Origin: SG8-38 sp041576815
Lineage (GTDB): Bacteria; Myxococcota_A; Polyangia; Polyangiales; Houyiibacteriaceae
Assembly (NCBI GenBank): GCA_041576815.1
Contig: JBFGKE010000023.1
Span: 1-55,946 of the forward strand
Length of the DNA stretch: 55,946 bases
Reading direction: 5' to 3'
The notes beneath the pieces were generated by a model that worked only from the letters and a program-made list of their open reading frames with translations, was not told the origin of the DNA and did not search any database. The position numbers and the translations under genes are program-made. Shown here piece after piece: positions 33,136 to 41,329 of the stretch; position 1 is the first letter of the stretch, and the number at the start of each line of letters is the position of its first letter.

Positions 33136-36100
33136 CACAGTCCCTCCCTGTTGGCTACCGCGTCCTTCGTATCCAGGCGCTGCTGATTGATTGCGCCGAG
33201 GTCCACGGCACCGGGCTCGCCGACGGTAGCCTTCACGTAGTTGGCCTCGCCCCGAAGCTCGGCGGCAACCGGATACTTCGTCGGATTGAGCGCATTGAGC
33301 TCCTGCTCGCAGGAGCGGGACCACCGATTGAACCAGCGGACCTGCGTTGCGGTCTTCAGACAGAACTCGAACTTGTCGATCGCCTGGCGTTGTAGCGGCT
33401 CCGAAACGTCATCCAACGCGCCGACGTAGATGTCGAAGAGTCCCGGGTCCTTCTCGATCTCGCGTGGAATCGGGGCGTCCCTGAACTCGTCGACGAAGCT
33501 GCGATACATCTCGCCGGTGCGTGAGGCAGCCGCGATCTGCCAGGGCGCCGACTTCATCTGCACCCCGTCGGCCTGAACCGTCATCTTGGCCACCTTGGCG
33601 TATTGGGCCTCGGCGGCGCGAAGCACGCCCTGCTTGCGCTTCACCCACTTCTTGAACTCGGTATCGGACCACTTCTTGATCTTCGCCATGCTCTTGCCGC
33701 CGCGATACTGCGGGAAGGCAACCTTTTCGAAGTCGGCAAAGTCGTACTCGGAGAGGTAGAACTGGGACTCCGCGGCGCTATCGAGGGCTTGGCGAATGTA
33801 AAGCATCTTGGTTTCTGTCGGCGTGCTCTTCAGCGCGCGGATTCGCTTCGGCGCTCCCGAGGTCCACCCCCTCACCGCGGCTTGGAAGTGCTTTTTCGCT
33901 TCGCTCTTTCGGTTCATTTCCCAAAGCGCTCGCCCGATCGCCGTGTTGGCCTGAATCACTTGGTGGGGAGCCCCGACCTTGCCGTACTTCTTCAAATACT
34001 CGCGGTAGTGCGTGACGACTTGTGGCCAACGCTTCTGCCGCTCGTAGATCGACCCAATCGAGAACATGACCTGAGACGTCTGCCGCGGGAGCTTGCGACG
34101 GTAGTTCCGCGCGAAGAGGTCGGCGTCCTCCATCGCTGCCTTGTCGTCGCCGAGGCCGATGCGGAAGAACGTCGCCTGCTCGAGCCCTTCGATCGCATTC
34201 GGGCACGTGCCGTTTTCCTTGTCTTCAGCGCTGCAGCGAGAACCGTCCTCGCCCGGGAACTTTCGGGCAAACTGTTCGTAGTACTTCGCGGCCTGCTCGT
34301 AGTACGCCAGCGCCTGGAAGTTTTGCCCGATGAGGTAAACCGCCTTCTTCGAGAGCTCGCTCTCGGGATAGCGTTCGATCAGGACCGTGCGGACCTGGAT
34401 CGCGCGACCGAGCAGATGCGCCGCCTCGAAGTTGATCGCGGCGTTGAAGAGCATTTCGTCCATCTCGCCACACTCCTCGTGACGGCGAAAGATCCGAACA
34501 TAGGTCGCGGCGGCCTTCTTGAACTCCTGGGTCCGCTGATAGGTCTCGGCCTCCTTGCGTCGCACCTGGCACTGAAGCGTGCTGAGCGTCCCGCAGAGGT
34601 CGGGGTGCTCGTCTGCGAGCTGATCGGTTCCGCAAAACGAGGCCGCCATCGGGTCGATCGTGGCGCCAAGCTCCTGCACGCAGGCCACGCGCGGCTGATC
34701 GAGCTGTGTGCCCATGATGTTGAGGCAGTCGAGGTAGAGGTTCGCCGCGTACTCGGAAAGCTCGCTCTCCTTGTGGTTGAAGGCGATGTCTTTGAATAGC
34801 ACCGCGGCCTCCTCGAAGCGGTTGGCCTCGTAATAGATGCGCGCGCGCCGATACTTGATCGTTGCGAGGTCCTCGGCTTTGTCGACGTAGCAGACGTAGC
34901 GGTTGAAGGCCTGGAGCATGCCCTCTTGAAGCGGCGTGAAGTTCTTCTTCGAAAACTTGCTATTCGGCTGCGCCTTCGCGTTCTTCAACGACTTCTGGTC
35001 GCGCTTGCTGACGAACTTGGTTTCAGTCTCGCGCGGAACGTACTGCTGCTGATAGAGGTTATTGTAGCAAAGCACTGCAGCGTAGGCGGCGTCGCTGGTG
35101 TACTCGCCCTGCGGGTCGAGCTCGACGACATGGTCGAACGCCGGGCCACACTGGCTCCACTCGTCCATTTTCCAAAGGAGCTCGGCGTAGAAGTAAGACA
35201 GCTTGTACTTGGTCGGCCAATCCCGTCGGTCGATGTTCTGGAACTCCATCTGCTCCATGTCGGGGAACTCTTTGAGGAGCGTCCGATAGAGCACGGCAGC
35301 CTGCGACATCGTCTTCTTGTTCTTGGTTCCCGGGGCCTTGTCGGTGCCGACCGCTTCGCGATGCCACGACGTGCCGAGCCAGAGGATCGTCGTCGCCGTT
35401 TCTTCTTTGCACGACTTGACCTTCGCCGGCGGTTTTCCGCCGTTCTTGAAGGCTCGGTAGACGTCGACCAGACGCTTGAGCTCGACGATCTGATCTTGCT
35501 TCGGCCGCGACGAGATCACCGCATTGGTCACCTTGGTCTGCCAGTCGCAGAGCGAGCTGCTTCGCGGCGAGTCGGCCATCAGCTTGTGGTAGACCGTGAT
35601 CGACTGCGACCACTGCCCCGTGTCGTAGTAGAGCTCGGCCAGATTCTCGAGCATCTCGTGCGCTTCCGCGTCGTTCTTGGCGTACCGTCGGAAGAAATCG
35701 AGCGCCTTGCCCGGCGAGCCGTAGTGCGAGTACGGAAGCACGAGCTCTTTTCGAGCCTGGCGCGCGAGGTTCTTGGCATCGTTTGCGTACTTGTTCTTGC
35801 GTGCGAACTCGAGGATGTCGACGAAGCCCTGCAGCGATTGCCGATAGCGCTCGCGGTTGTATTCGACCCATGCGATCTTGTAGAGCGCATAGCCGTAGAC
35901 CGAGTTGCGCTGGGGCGGAAACTCGAGAACCTTGCGGTAGAACTTCGCCGCCGCCTCCATGTCGCTATCGTTGAAGTAGTACTCGGCAAACGAGAGGTAG
36001 GCGTTCGGCACGAAGCGGCTCTTCGGATAGTCCTTGATCAGACGCCGATAGACGGAACGCGCCTTGTCGAATTGGTCGAGCTCTTGGAGCGCGAACGCGA

Positions 36101-36746
36101 GCGAGAAGAGCACCTCGTCCATCCGCTTGAAGCGTGGGTGGTCGCGAACCAGCGTCGCATAGGTCCGGATGCTGTCCTCGCGAATCGCGTTGAGCTCCGC
36201 TTGGGCGGCCTTTTGGCCGTCGCGCGCCTGCTTGCATCGTGCCTTGTCTTTGTCGCGCGTGCAGGCCTCGTAGATCGGGTCGTCGAACGACCGGACTTTG
36301 GCGTTTTTCGCGATCTGCATCTCGAACTGCGTCTCGGCGAGGCGAAGCAGCACCTCGGGACGGCGCGGGTCATCGCTCGCGCTGTTCTTCACCAGCCGCT
36401 GCAGGATCGCGATTTCCTTTTCGAGCAAGCCCTCAGCGCGCGCGCGGGTCTGCTCGCGGCCGAGCCGGGTGCTCATGTCGATCTGAAGCGAGGGCCCCGT
36501 CGGCCCGCTCGTGGCCTTCCTCTTCGGCTGGGTGGCCTTCAGTCGAGAGACCGGCGCATTGCCGCCCTCTTTGGCAGCGGCCTTGCGCGCCCCTGCCGGG
36601 CACGCCGCCATCGCTTGCTCGGTCCCTTCCGGAATGCACATCGGCGGAGCGGCCGTCGGCGCCTGCTCGGCCGCGGCTTCGCCCCCCACCCACAAGGCGA
36701 ACATGAAAACGCTCGCCGCGTACTTCGATTTCGTTAGCGCGTGCAT
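33135..36746 (-). CDS. Large periplasmic TPR protein, GltD/AgmU-like
   Basis: This 1203-residue protein starts with a signal peptide (MHALTKSKYAASVFMFALWV, cleavage near AAAEQ). It carries many TPR-like hairpins, for example LRLAETQFEMQIAKNAKV, ARSVYRRLIKDYPKSRFVPN and AAKFYRKVLEFPPQRNSVYG, with Cys-containing loops such as CSAEDKENGTC. M. xanthus GltD (AgmU) and its paralog NfsD are TPR proteins of nearly this length that form part of the periplasmic gliding or spore-coat complex. The gene overlaps the end of the GltC-like gene by 13 nt and is coupled to the GltE-like gene by a TGATG overlap. Assignment rests on length, architecture and gene order; an alignment would be decisive. Confidence 0.82.
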   Translation of the reverse strand: MHALTKSKYAASVFMFALWVGGEAAAEQAPTAAPPMCIPEGTEQAMAACPAGARKAAAKEGGNAPVSRLKATQPKRKATSGPTGPSLQIDMSTRLGREQTRARAEGLLEKEIAILQRLVKNSASDDPRRPEVLLRLAETQFEMQIAKNAKVRSFDDPIYEACTRDKDKARCKQARDGQKAAQAELNAIREDSIRTYATLVRDHPRFKRMDEVLFSLAFALQELDQFDKARSVYRRLIKDYPKSRFVPNAYLSFAEYYFNDSDMEAAAKFYRKVLEFPPQRNSVYGYALYKIAWVEYNRERYRQSLQGFVDILEFARKNKYANDAKNLARQARKELVLPYSHYGSPGKALDFFRRYAKNDAEAHEMLENLAELYYDTGQWSQSITVYHKLMADSPRSSSLCDWQTKVTNAVISSRPKQDQIVELKRLVDVYRAFKNGGKPPAKVKSCKEETATTILWLGTSWHREAVGTDKAPGTKNKKTMSQAAVLYRTLLKEFPDMEQMEFQNIDRRDWPTKYKLSYFYAELLWKMDEWSQCGPAFDHVVELDPQGEYTSDAAYAAVLCYNNLYQQQYVPRETETKFVSKRDQKSLKNAKAQPNSKFSKKNFTPLQEGMLQAFNRYVCYVDKAEDLATIKYRRARIYYEANRFEEAAVLFKDIAFNHKESELSEYAANLYLDCLNIMGTQLDQPRVACVQELGATIDPMAASFCGTDQLADEHPDLCGTLSTLQCQVRRKEAETYQRTQEFKKAAATYVRIFRRHEECGEMDEMLFNAAINFEAAHLLGRAIQVRTVLIERYPESELSKKAVYLIGQNFQALAYYEQAAKYYEQFARKFPGEDGSRCSAEDKENGTCPNAIEGLEQATFFRIGLGDDKAAMEDADLFARNYRRKLPRQTSQVMFSIGSIYERQKRWPQVVTHYREYLKKYGKVGAPHQVIQANTAIGRALWEMNRKSEAKKHFQAAVRGWTSGAPKRIRALKSTPTETKMLYIRQALDSAAESQFYLSEYDFADFEKVAFPQYRGGKSMAKIKKWSDTEFKKWVKRKQGVLRAAEAQYAKVAKMTVQADGVQMKSAPWQIAAASRTGEMYRSFVDEFRDAPIPREIEKDPGLFDIYVGALDDVSEPLQRQAIDKFEFCLKTATQVRWFNRWSRSCEQELNALNPTKYPVAAELRGEANYVKATVGEPGAVDLGAINQQRLDTKDAVANREGL

Positions 36747-38362
36747 AGGTTCGTCACCTGTTGTCGATAGAAGCCGAGCTCGTCTCGCCACCACTCCCCG
36801 TCGAAGGGCCAGAGCTGGTGCTCCTCGTCTACGTTCACGTCGCCGCCCCGCGACTGCTTGGCGAGCGACATCTGCTGCTGAAGCTCTTGATCGATTTGGC
36901 CGCGGCGGAAGGTCGCGATCTCGAGCTCGACGGTGTCGACCTGATTGCTGAGGTCCCGAAGCTCGCGGATCAGCCGCTGATATCGGCCCCGGGCGAGGTC
37001 ACCCGCCTGGTCGACGGCAAACGCCTTGGCAAGCGCGACGTCCTCGAGGATCTTCGCGCCGACCGGCGAGCTTTGGAACGCGCCGTCGGACTTGCCGAGC
37101 TGGGCTTCTTCCTTGTCGAGAATCGCTACGTACTCCAAGTGCTGAAGCACCGTGCGGTCGCTCAATGCGGTCCTGACAATCGGCCGGGCGCGCGGGGAGA
37201 GCTGCGCTTCATCCGCCCGAACGCGCTTGAGGAACTCGAAGAAATCAGCGTTCTCCTGATGCTTGCGTAGCACTGCGTCGAGCTCCTGCTTCACCGGATC
37301 GTAGAGGTCGTGGAACTTCGCCACCGTCGCCTCGGCGTTGTCGACCTGACAGTTCACGAAGAACGTCACCGCCTTCAGCACGAGGGCTTCCGGGTAAAAC
37401 GAGTCTTCGAAGTATGGGGAGTAGAGCGTGTGCACGTTGCCGAGCGCGCGCGAGTACTCGTCGGCGAGAAAGAACGCCCACGAAGACTCGAAGAGCGAGT
37501 CGAGCCAGTACTCACTCGACTGCTCGACCTTCGTCCACGATTCGACCGACTGGCCGAGGAGCGTACCGTCGATCTTCCCGCCCTGGTTCGCCGCGGTGTA
37601 GTAGACGCGCGCGAGGGAAATCCAGGCGAGATTTTCCATGCGGTCCTCGTCGACGCCCGTCACGTCACCGGCGTCGATCGCGTCGAGAATCGCGCGGAAC
37701 GAAGCGATGGCGGGGCGCGCCTTGCGCATGCGGACGAAAGAAATCCCTTCGAAGAACTTGGCATACGCGTATTGCGGCGAGCTGACGTCGACCTCTTGAA
37801 AGACGTCGATGGCCTGGCGAAACGAGGCCTGCGAGTAGAGATGCCGACCCATCAGGTAGAGCAGCTGGTTGTACATGCCCGGGTTCTCGTCCTTGAACTG
37901 CCCGAGGGCGCCGACGCCGTAGCGGCCGACCTTCTCGATGATCCCGGACGATTCGGGAAGCTTCGAGGCAAGCGCCCCGAGCCACGCCAAGGTGTCCCCG
38001 AAATAGCGGTGGGCAGGACCCTGCGCGCTGACGTCGTCGAACACCGTGAGCGCTGATTGGTAGTAGCCCATTTTGTAAAGCGACTGCCCCAGCAAGAACT
38101 GCGCGCGCTGCCGGTTGCCGCGGCCGTCTCTCGACTTGCCGGAGGCGACCCGCTCGAAGCCCATGGCGGCTTCCTCGTACTTCTTCTTCTCGAACCTCTC
38201 CAGCGCCTCGGCGAGCCGCTTGGACGGTTTGCCGAGCTTGGCAGGGGCCGCGCTTTGCCCCGTCTCCTCGAGCCCGAAGCTCATGTCCTGCGCGCCCGCC
38301 GACGCGGACATCGCAAGCCCGGCGATCAGCACGGGCGCCGCCCAAACGCGGTTCCACTTCAT
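36734..38362 (-). CDS. Periplasmic TPR protein, GltC-like
   Basis: This 542-residue protein begins with a signal peptide (MKWNRVWAAPVLIAGLAMS, cleavage near ASAGAQ). The mature part has helical repeats: RLAEALERFEKKKYEEAAMG, AQFLLGQSLYKMGYYQSALT and ASFRQAIDVFQEVDVSSPQY. The C-terminal third is a long helical, possibly coiled-coil region ending in WPFDGEWWRDELGFYRQQV. The size and position at the head of a cluster with GltD-, GltE- and GltG-like genes suggest GltC/NfsC. AAGGAG lies 7 nt before the ATG at 38362, which is also where the signal peptide begins. A strong promoter lies about 100 nt upstream. Confidence 0.8.
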   Translation of the reverse strand: MKWNRVWAAPVLIAGLAMSASAGAQDMSFGLEETGQSAAPAKLGKPSKRLAEALERFEKKKYEEAAMGFERVASGKSRDGRGNRQRAQFLLGQSLYKMGYYQSALTVFDDVSAQGPAHRYFGDTLAWLGALASKLPESSGIIEKVGRYGVGALGQFKDENPGMYNQLLYLMGRHLYSQASFRQAIDVFQEVDVSSPQYAYAKFFEGISFVRMRKARPAIASFRAILDAIDAGDVTGVDEDRMENLAWISLARVYYTAANQGGKIDGTLLGQSVESWTKVEQSSEYWLDSLFESSWAFFLADEYSRALGNVHTLYSPYFEDSFYPEALVLKAVTFFVNCQVDNAEATVAKFHDLYDPVKQELDAVLRKHQENADFFEFLKRVRADEAQLSPRARPIVRTALSDRTVLQHLEYVAILDKEEAQLGKSDGAFQSSPVGAKILEDVALAKAFAVDQAGDLARGRYQRLIRELRDLSNQVDTVELEIATFRRGQIDQELQQQMSLAKQSRGGDVNVDEEHQLWPFDGEWWRDELGFYRQQVTNLCTR

Positions 38363-38458
38363 AAAGCGCTCCTTGTCGCGGAACCTTGGTTTTCCAAGTT
38401 CCCCCCCTAGCCCCCAATTTTTGAACGAAACCGACCCCTTCCGGCTCGCTCGGGTACC

Positions 38459-38488
38459 ATCATAGAAAGCAGCCGAAGGGGTCGTCAA
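38459..38488 (-). promoter_or_regulatory. Sigma-70-type promoter of the GltC-D-E-G-like operon
   Basis: On the minus strand TTGACG (38488-38483) and TATGAT (38464-38459) are separated by 18 nt. The -35 and -10 each match 5 of 6 consensus bases. The predicted transcription start near 38452 leaves a leader of about 90 nt before the GltC-like start. No other same-strand promoter this good was noticed before the 29.3-kb gap. Confidence 0.65.
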
Positions 38489-38612
38489 GGTATGGCACCA
38501 TTGAGCTTTTGACGGGCTGACTGCAATTGATACTGGAAACTTGCGCATGGACCTGACAAATTCGGGTCTGAGGCGGCGCCTCCCCAATCTGACCCCCCAC
38601 GGCTGGGGAAGT

Positions 38613-38642
38613 TTGGGTCCGATCTCTTATTGCCGTTATGCT
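38613..38642 (+). promoter_or_regulatory. Candidate promoter of the Cys-rich lipoprotein gene
   Basis: TTGGGT (38613-38618) and TATGCT (38637-38642) are 18 nt apart and lie 32 nt upstream of the ATG at 38675. The -35 is weak (3 of 6), the -10 matches 4 of 6. Confidence 0.35.
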
Positions 38643-38674
38643 GAGAATGACCGGGGGCTTCTTAGGGGGGCGTA

Positions 38675-39115
38675 ATGTCGAGAAAATGGCTTGATTTGAC
38701 GGGGTTTGCTGCAATTTCGCTGCTCGTGCTGGTCGCGTCGGGCTGTAATGACAGCGCGGTCGGCGCGGCGTGCTCCCCGGAGCAAGTGCCGGCGGGCGGG
38801 TTCCTGTCCTCGGAGACCTATCTCGAGACCAGCTCGGTCCAATGCGCAACGAGGGTCTGTCTCGTCCGAGGATTGGACGGTGACCCGAACAACCTCAACG
38901 AAGACGATTGCCCGCGGGGGGACGAAACCTGTGTCCCAGCCTCGGAGGTCGACGCCAAAGTCTATTGCTCCTGCCGATGCGGCGCGCCCGCCAACAGCGG
39001 CCTCCCGACCTGCTCCTGCCCGGGCGGGTTCACGTGTGAAGAAGTCCTCGAAACCGGCGGCGACGGGCTTCGAGGAAGCTACTGCGTCCGCGACCCGGTC
39101 GAAGCGAACCAGTAG
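38675..39115 (+). CDS. Cysteine-rich lipoprotein
   Basis: This 146-residue protein has a lipoprotein signal with LVASGC (Cys 24). The mature part is small and has about 13 Cys residues in closely spaced groups (CATRVC, CSCRC, CSCPGGFTC), suggesting several disulfides in the periplasm or on the cell surface. Similar small Cys-rich lipoproteins are frequent in Myxococcota but lack assigned functions. The ATG is preceded by a run of G. The gene overlaps the following YraN-family gene by about 80 nt in another frame. It is divergent from the Glt-like operon and could be a surface component, but nothing ties it to that system except position. Confidence 0.8.
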   Translation: MSRKWLDLTGFAAISLLVLVASGCNDSAVGAACSPEQVPAGGFLSSETYLETSSVQCATRVCLVRGLDGDPNNLNEDDCPRGDETCVPASEVDAKVYCSCRCGAPANSGLPTCSCPGGFTCEEVLETGGDGLRGSYCVRDPVEANQ

Positions 39116-39476
39116 AATCGAGCTCGCCCGGCGCGGCGAAGCCCTGGTCGCAGCGTTGCTCGAGAGGCGCGGCTTTCAGATCTGCGGCCGGAACGTGCGC
39201 GTTGGCCGCTTGGAGCTCGACGTGATCGCGCGGCGGGGCTCCCTGCTGGTGGTGTGCGAGGTTCGAAGCCGCCTCCGCGCGATGCCCGTGTTCCCGTCCG
39301 AAACGATCGACGAAAAGAAGCTGTCGCGCATCCGCCAAGCCACCGCCCGCTGGCTTCGCGAGCAAAATCTCGGCCGCGTCCACCCCCGCATCGACGCCGC
39401 CGCCGTCGTCTTCGAAGGCCCGGACGGCATTCCCCAAATCGAATACTACAAAAACGTCTCCTTCCCCCTCTTCTAA
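39036..39476 (+). CDS. yraN: YraN/UPF0102 family endonuclease-like protein
   Basis: This protein of about 146 residues matches the UPF0102 family, which has a restriction-endonuclease-like fold. The family opening R-x-G-E appears as LARRGEALVAALLERRGF, followed by GRLELDVIARRGSLLVVCEV with the acidic residues of the putative active site, then RSR where the family normally has K-x-R. The C-terminus IDAAAVVFEGPDGIPQIEYY fits the family. The first recognisable residue is well inside the preceding gene; the nearest upstream in-frame start is a GTG at 39036, giving an unusually long N-terminus and an 80-nt overlap. YraN is often near ribonuclease HII and ribosomal genes; it is isolated here. Confidence 0.8.
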   Translation: MKKSSKPAATGFEEATASATRSKRTSRIELARRGEALVAALLERRGFQICGRNVRVGRLELDVIARRGSLLVVCEVRSRLRAMPVFPSETIDEKKLSRIRQATARWLREQNLGRVHPRIDAAAVVFEGPDGIPQIEYYKNVSFPLF

Positions 39477-39481
39477 AGAAA

Positions 39482-39496
39482 AGGGGACAGTCCCCT
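39482..39496. repeat. GGGGAC-A-GTCCCC palindrome, copy 2
   Basis: AGGGGACAGTCCCCT lies 5 nt after the stop codon of the YraN-family gene. Its central base differs from the copies at 10061-10075 and 45529-45543, but it is the same element read from the other strand. Confidence 0.6.
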
Positions 39497-39505
39497 GTTC
39501 TTGAT

Positions 39506-39579
39506 CCCGTTCCCGTTCCCGTTCCCGTTCCCGTTCCCGTTCCCGATCCTGGTCTCTGGCGCTGGCGCTGGCGCTGGCA
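39506..39579 (+). repeat. Two adjacent hexanucleotide tandem repeats
   Basis: Six perfect CCCGTT units occupy 39506-39541. After a 14-nt spacer there are three CTGGCG units plus a CTGGCA at 39556-39579. They lie just upstream of the SRPBCC gene at 39599, so changes in copy number would alter the leader or promoter spacing rather than the protein. Confidence 0.85.
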
Positions 39580-39598
39580 GCCATTCACGCTGCCATTC

Positions 39599-40060
39599 AT
39601 GCGGTCCAGCTTCGAGATCAGCAGCGTGCTTGCTTCTGACGTCGAGACGGTGTGGGCGCACTGCAGCTCCATGAAGAGAGTCCAACGGGAGCTTTGGCCC
39701 CTTCTTCGAATGACCTACCCCGCGGGTACGGAGTCACTCGATGGTCCTTTCACTCCCGGTCAGCCGCTTTTTCGGAGCCGGCTGCTGCTTTTTGGGATCG
39801 TCCCCGTCGACCGCACCGATCTCACGTTGGTTGAGCTCGACCCGGGCCGGCGTTTTCTGGAGCGTTCACCGATGGCCACACAGCGCATCTGGGAGCACGA
39901 GCGGCTCTTGGAGCCAACTGACGGACGCACCCGCGTCACCGATCGGCTCACCTGGCGCGGCCGCTTCCCAGGGGCTGAGACCGCGTTCGCGTTTGCTGTC
40001 CCGATTCTGTTTCGGTGGCGGCATCGCCGTTTGAAAGGGATTTTCGGAACCGGTGACTGA
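39599..40060 (+). CDS. SRPBCC-family (START-like) ligand-binding protein
   Basis: This 153-residue protein has the features of SRPBCC proteins: an N-terminal strand (SSFEISSVLASDVETVWAHC) with the typical A-x-x-V-W helix, a central beta-sheet (SRLLLFGIVPVDRTDLTLVEL), a W-x-H-E strand, and a C-terminal helix with many aromatic and basic residues (FRWRHRRLKGIFG). Such proteins bind hydrophobic ligands. No signal peptide. The start is the ATG at 39599, because upstream in-frame sequence is repeat DNA. It is convergent with the SRPBCC protein at 40086. Ligand unknown. Confidence 0.72.
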   Translation: MRSSFEISSVLASDVETVWAHCSSMKRVQRELWPLLRMTYPAGTESLDGPFTPGQPLFRSRLLLFGIVPVDRTDLTLVELDPGRRFLERSPMATQRIWEHERLLEPTDGRTRVTDRLTWRGRFPGAETAFAFAVPILFRWRHRRLKGIFGTGD

Positions 40061-40085
40061 CGCCGGCACCGACACTGTCACATCG

Positions 40086-40625
40086 CTACTCGGCGTCGGC
40101 GGGCGGCGACTCGACCAACGCTTTGAGGCGAGCAAGCCCGTCTTCGTAGTCGGCGCCGACCCAGCCGTCCATCATCTTTGCGAAGTAGCCACCCAGTGGA
40201 CCGGCCGCTGTCCCGCTCAGCCCCCAGGTGACCTTCGTCCCGTCGCCGGTGGGCTCGAACGTCCAATCCGCGTTGGGCTGACCCATGTCGCCGAAGTCGA
40301 GGGCGGTTTCAATGCGTGTCGGGCGCTCGCTGAGCGTGATCGTCTGAGTGCCCTCGCCGGAGTTTTCGCTGGTCCACCGAACTTTGGCGCCCACGCCCGA
40401 CTCCGGACCGGAGTACTCGTTTTGGATCGAAGGGTCCTTGGCTTTCCAAGGCGACCAGGCATCCCATTCGCGAAGCGAGTTGACCTCGTCGAACACGACT
40501 TCCGGCGGCGCATCGATCTCGATCGATCGTTCGACCCGAAAATCCTTCGGCAAAAACGCCCCAATGCCGAACACCAGGACGGCCAGAGCCAAGAGCACGA
40601 GCACCGCGGTTTTGAGTACCTTCAT
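40086..40625 (-). CDS. Membrane-anchored SRPBCC-family protein
   Basis: This 179-residue protein has an N-terminal hydrophobic segment (VLKTAVLVLLALAVLVFGIGA) that should anchor it in the membrane. After it comes an SRPBCC domain: FRVERSIEIDAPPEVVFDEV, then WDAWSPWKAKDPS, WTSENSGEGTQTITL and a long C-terminal helix (YFAKMMDGWVGADYEDGL) as in polyketide-cyclase-like proteins. GGAGG lies 5 nt before the ATG at 40625. A TATGCT box at 40651-40656 (minus strand) may be its -10 element. Function unknown. Confidence 0.85.
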   Translation of the reverse strand: MKVLKTAVLVLLALAVLVFGIGAFLPKDFRVERSIEIDAPPEVVFDEVNSLREWDAWSPWKAKDPSIQNEYSGPESGVGAKVRWTSENSGEGTQTITLSERPTRIETALDFGDMGQPNADWTFEPTGDGTKVTWGLSGTAAGPLGGYFAKMMDGWVGADYEDGLARLKALVESPPADAE

Positions 40626-40703
40626 GACAGCCTCCGGAAGCGGGGACGGTAGCATAGGGTGGGGATGGGGGATCGGATATGACTAAACGCGGTGTGCTAA
40701 ACC

Positions 40704-41291
40704 TCAGTCCACCGTCTTCTTGATCCGCTCCAGCAGGGCTCGCAGCTCGTCGATGTGTGGGGACTGCACGCCCGCTGCGTCCATTTTGTCGAGCGTGTCC
40801 TCCAGCTGCGCGATCTCGCCGCTTCGTTGATCACGCAACGATTCGACCATCTCCGCGAACGAATGATAGAGCTCCTGAAGCTCGTCTCCTTTTCGAATCC
40901 CGGTGCTGACCTCGAGCCTTCCCTCGCCCACGTGCCGGAAGAGTCGTCGCATGCGATAAGCCGGCCCGACCACGCGGTGGGTGACCATGATTCCGGTGAG
41001 CCCGAGCGCAAACGTGAGAAGCAACACGCCCAGGATGATCGCATTTCGAATCTTCCGATCCTCCTGGCGGGCGAAGCGCTCGAGGTCTTGCGCCGTGTCG
41101 ACATCGAGATCGGGCTGAGCCGCGATGTGCGCCGTGAGCGCTTCCGTCTGTCCCTGGGAAAAGCGGTACGCCACGTAGCCGAGCCCACTCGCGACCGACA
41201 CGGTCACGAGCAGGACCATTCCGGTGTATTTCAGCTGGAAGCGCCGATCGAGCAGGTAGTTCCGGATCTTCCGTTGTCTCTTATCGACCAT
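40704..41291 (-). CDS. Two-TM membrane protein with a HAMP domain and no catalytic output
   Basis: This 195-residue protein has a basic cytoplasmic start (VDKRQRKIRNYLLDRRFQLKY), a first membrane helix (TGMVLLVTVSVASGLGYVAY), a periplasmic helical segment of about 40 residues, a second membrane helix (AIILGVLLLTFALGLTGIMV), then a HAMP domain (HRVVGPAYRMRRLFRHVGEG, DELQELYHSFAEMVESL). A coiled coil (QLEDTLDKMDAAG) ends the protein. No kinase, methyl-accepting or cyclase domain follows, so it may relay signals to a separate protein. An in-frame GTG at 41303 is an alternative start. It lies 26 nt downstream of the HEAT-repeat gene, on the same strand. Confidence 0.85.
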   Translation of the reverse strand: MVDKRQRKIRNYLLDRRFQLKYTGMVLLVTVSVASGLGYVAYRFSQGQTEALTAHIAAQPDLDVDTAQDLERFARQEDRKIRNAIILGVLLLTFALGLTGIMVTHRVVGPAYRMRRLFRHVGEGRLEVSTGIRKGDELQELYHSFAEMVESLRDQRSGEIAQLEDTLDKMDAAGVQSPHIDELRALLERIKKTVD

Positions 41292-41329
41292 CGCGTTTCT
41301 CACTTCCTACGCTCATCGTTCCTCACCGG

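Larger units (their letters stand above)
38363..38674. other. 312-bp divergent intergenic region between the Glt-like operon and a lipoprotein gene
   Basis: No coding frame is supported here. It holds the minus-strand operon promoter (38459-38488), a candidate plus-strand promoter (38613-38642), and between them a patch of inverted repeats: GGGTC (38564-38568) with GACCC (38591-38595), GAGGC (38570-38574) with GCCTC (38578-38582), and TCCCCA (38581-38586) with TGGGGA (38604-38609). Confidence 0.7.

Noticed and set aside
34926..36737. A 603-codon plus-strand frame opposite the GltD-like gene
   Set aside because: Shadow of the TPR gene, no domain, no ribosome-binding site and composition unlike other proteins here.
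38490..38512. Sigma-54 promoter suggested by TGGCAC on the plus strand
   Set aside because: No TTGC element follows at the required distance, and the minus-strand sigma-70-type match is far better.
39506..39579. CRISPR-like array
   Set aside because: Units are 6 bp with no spacers; it is a simple tandem repeat.
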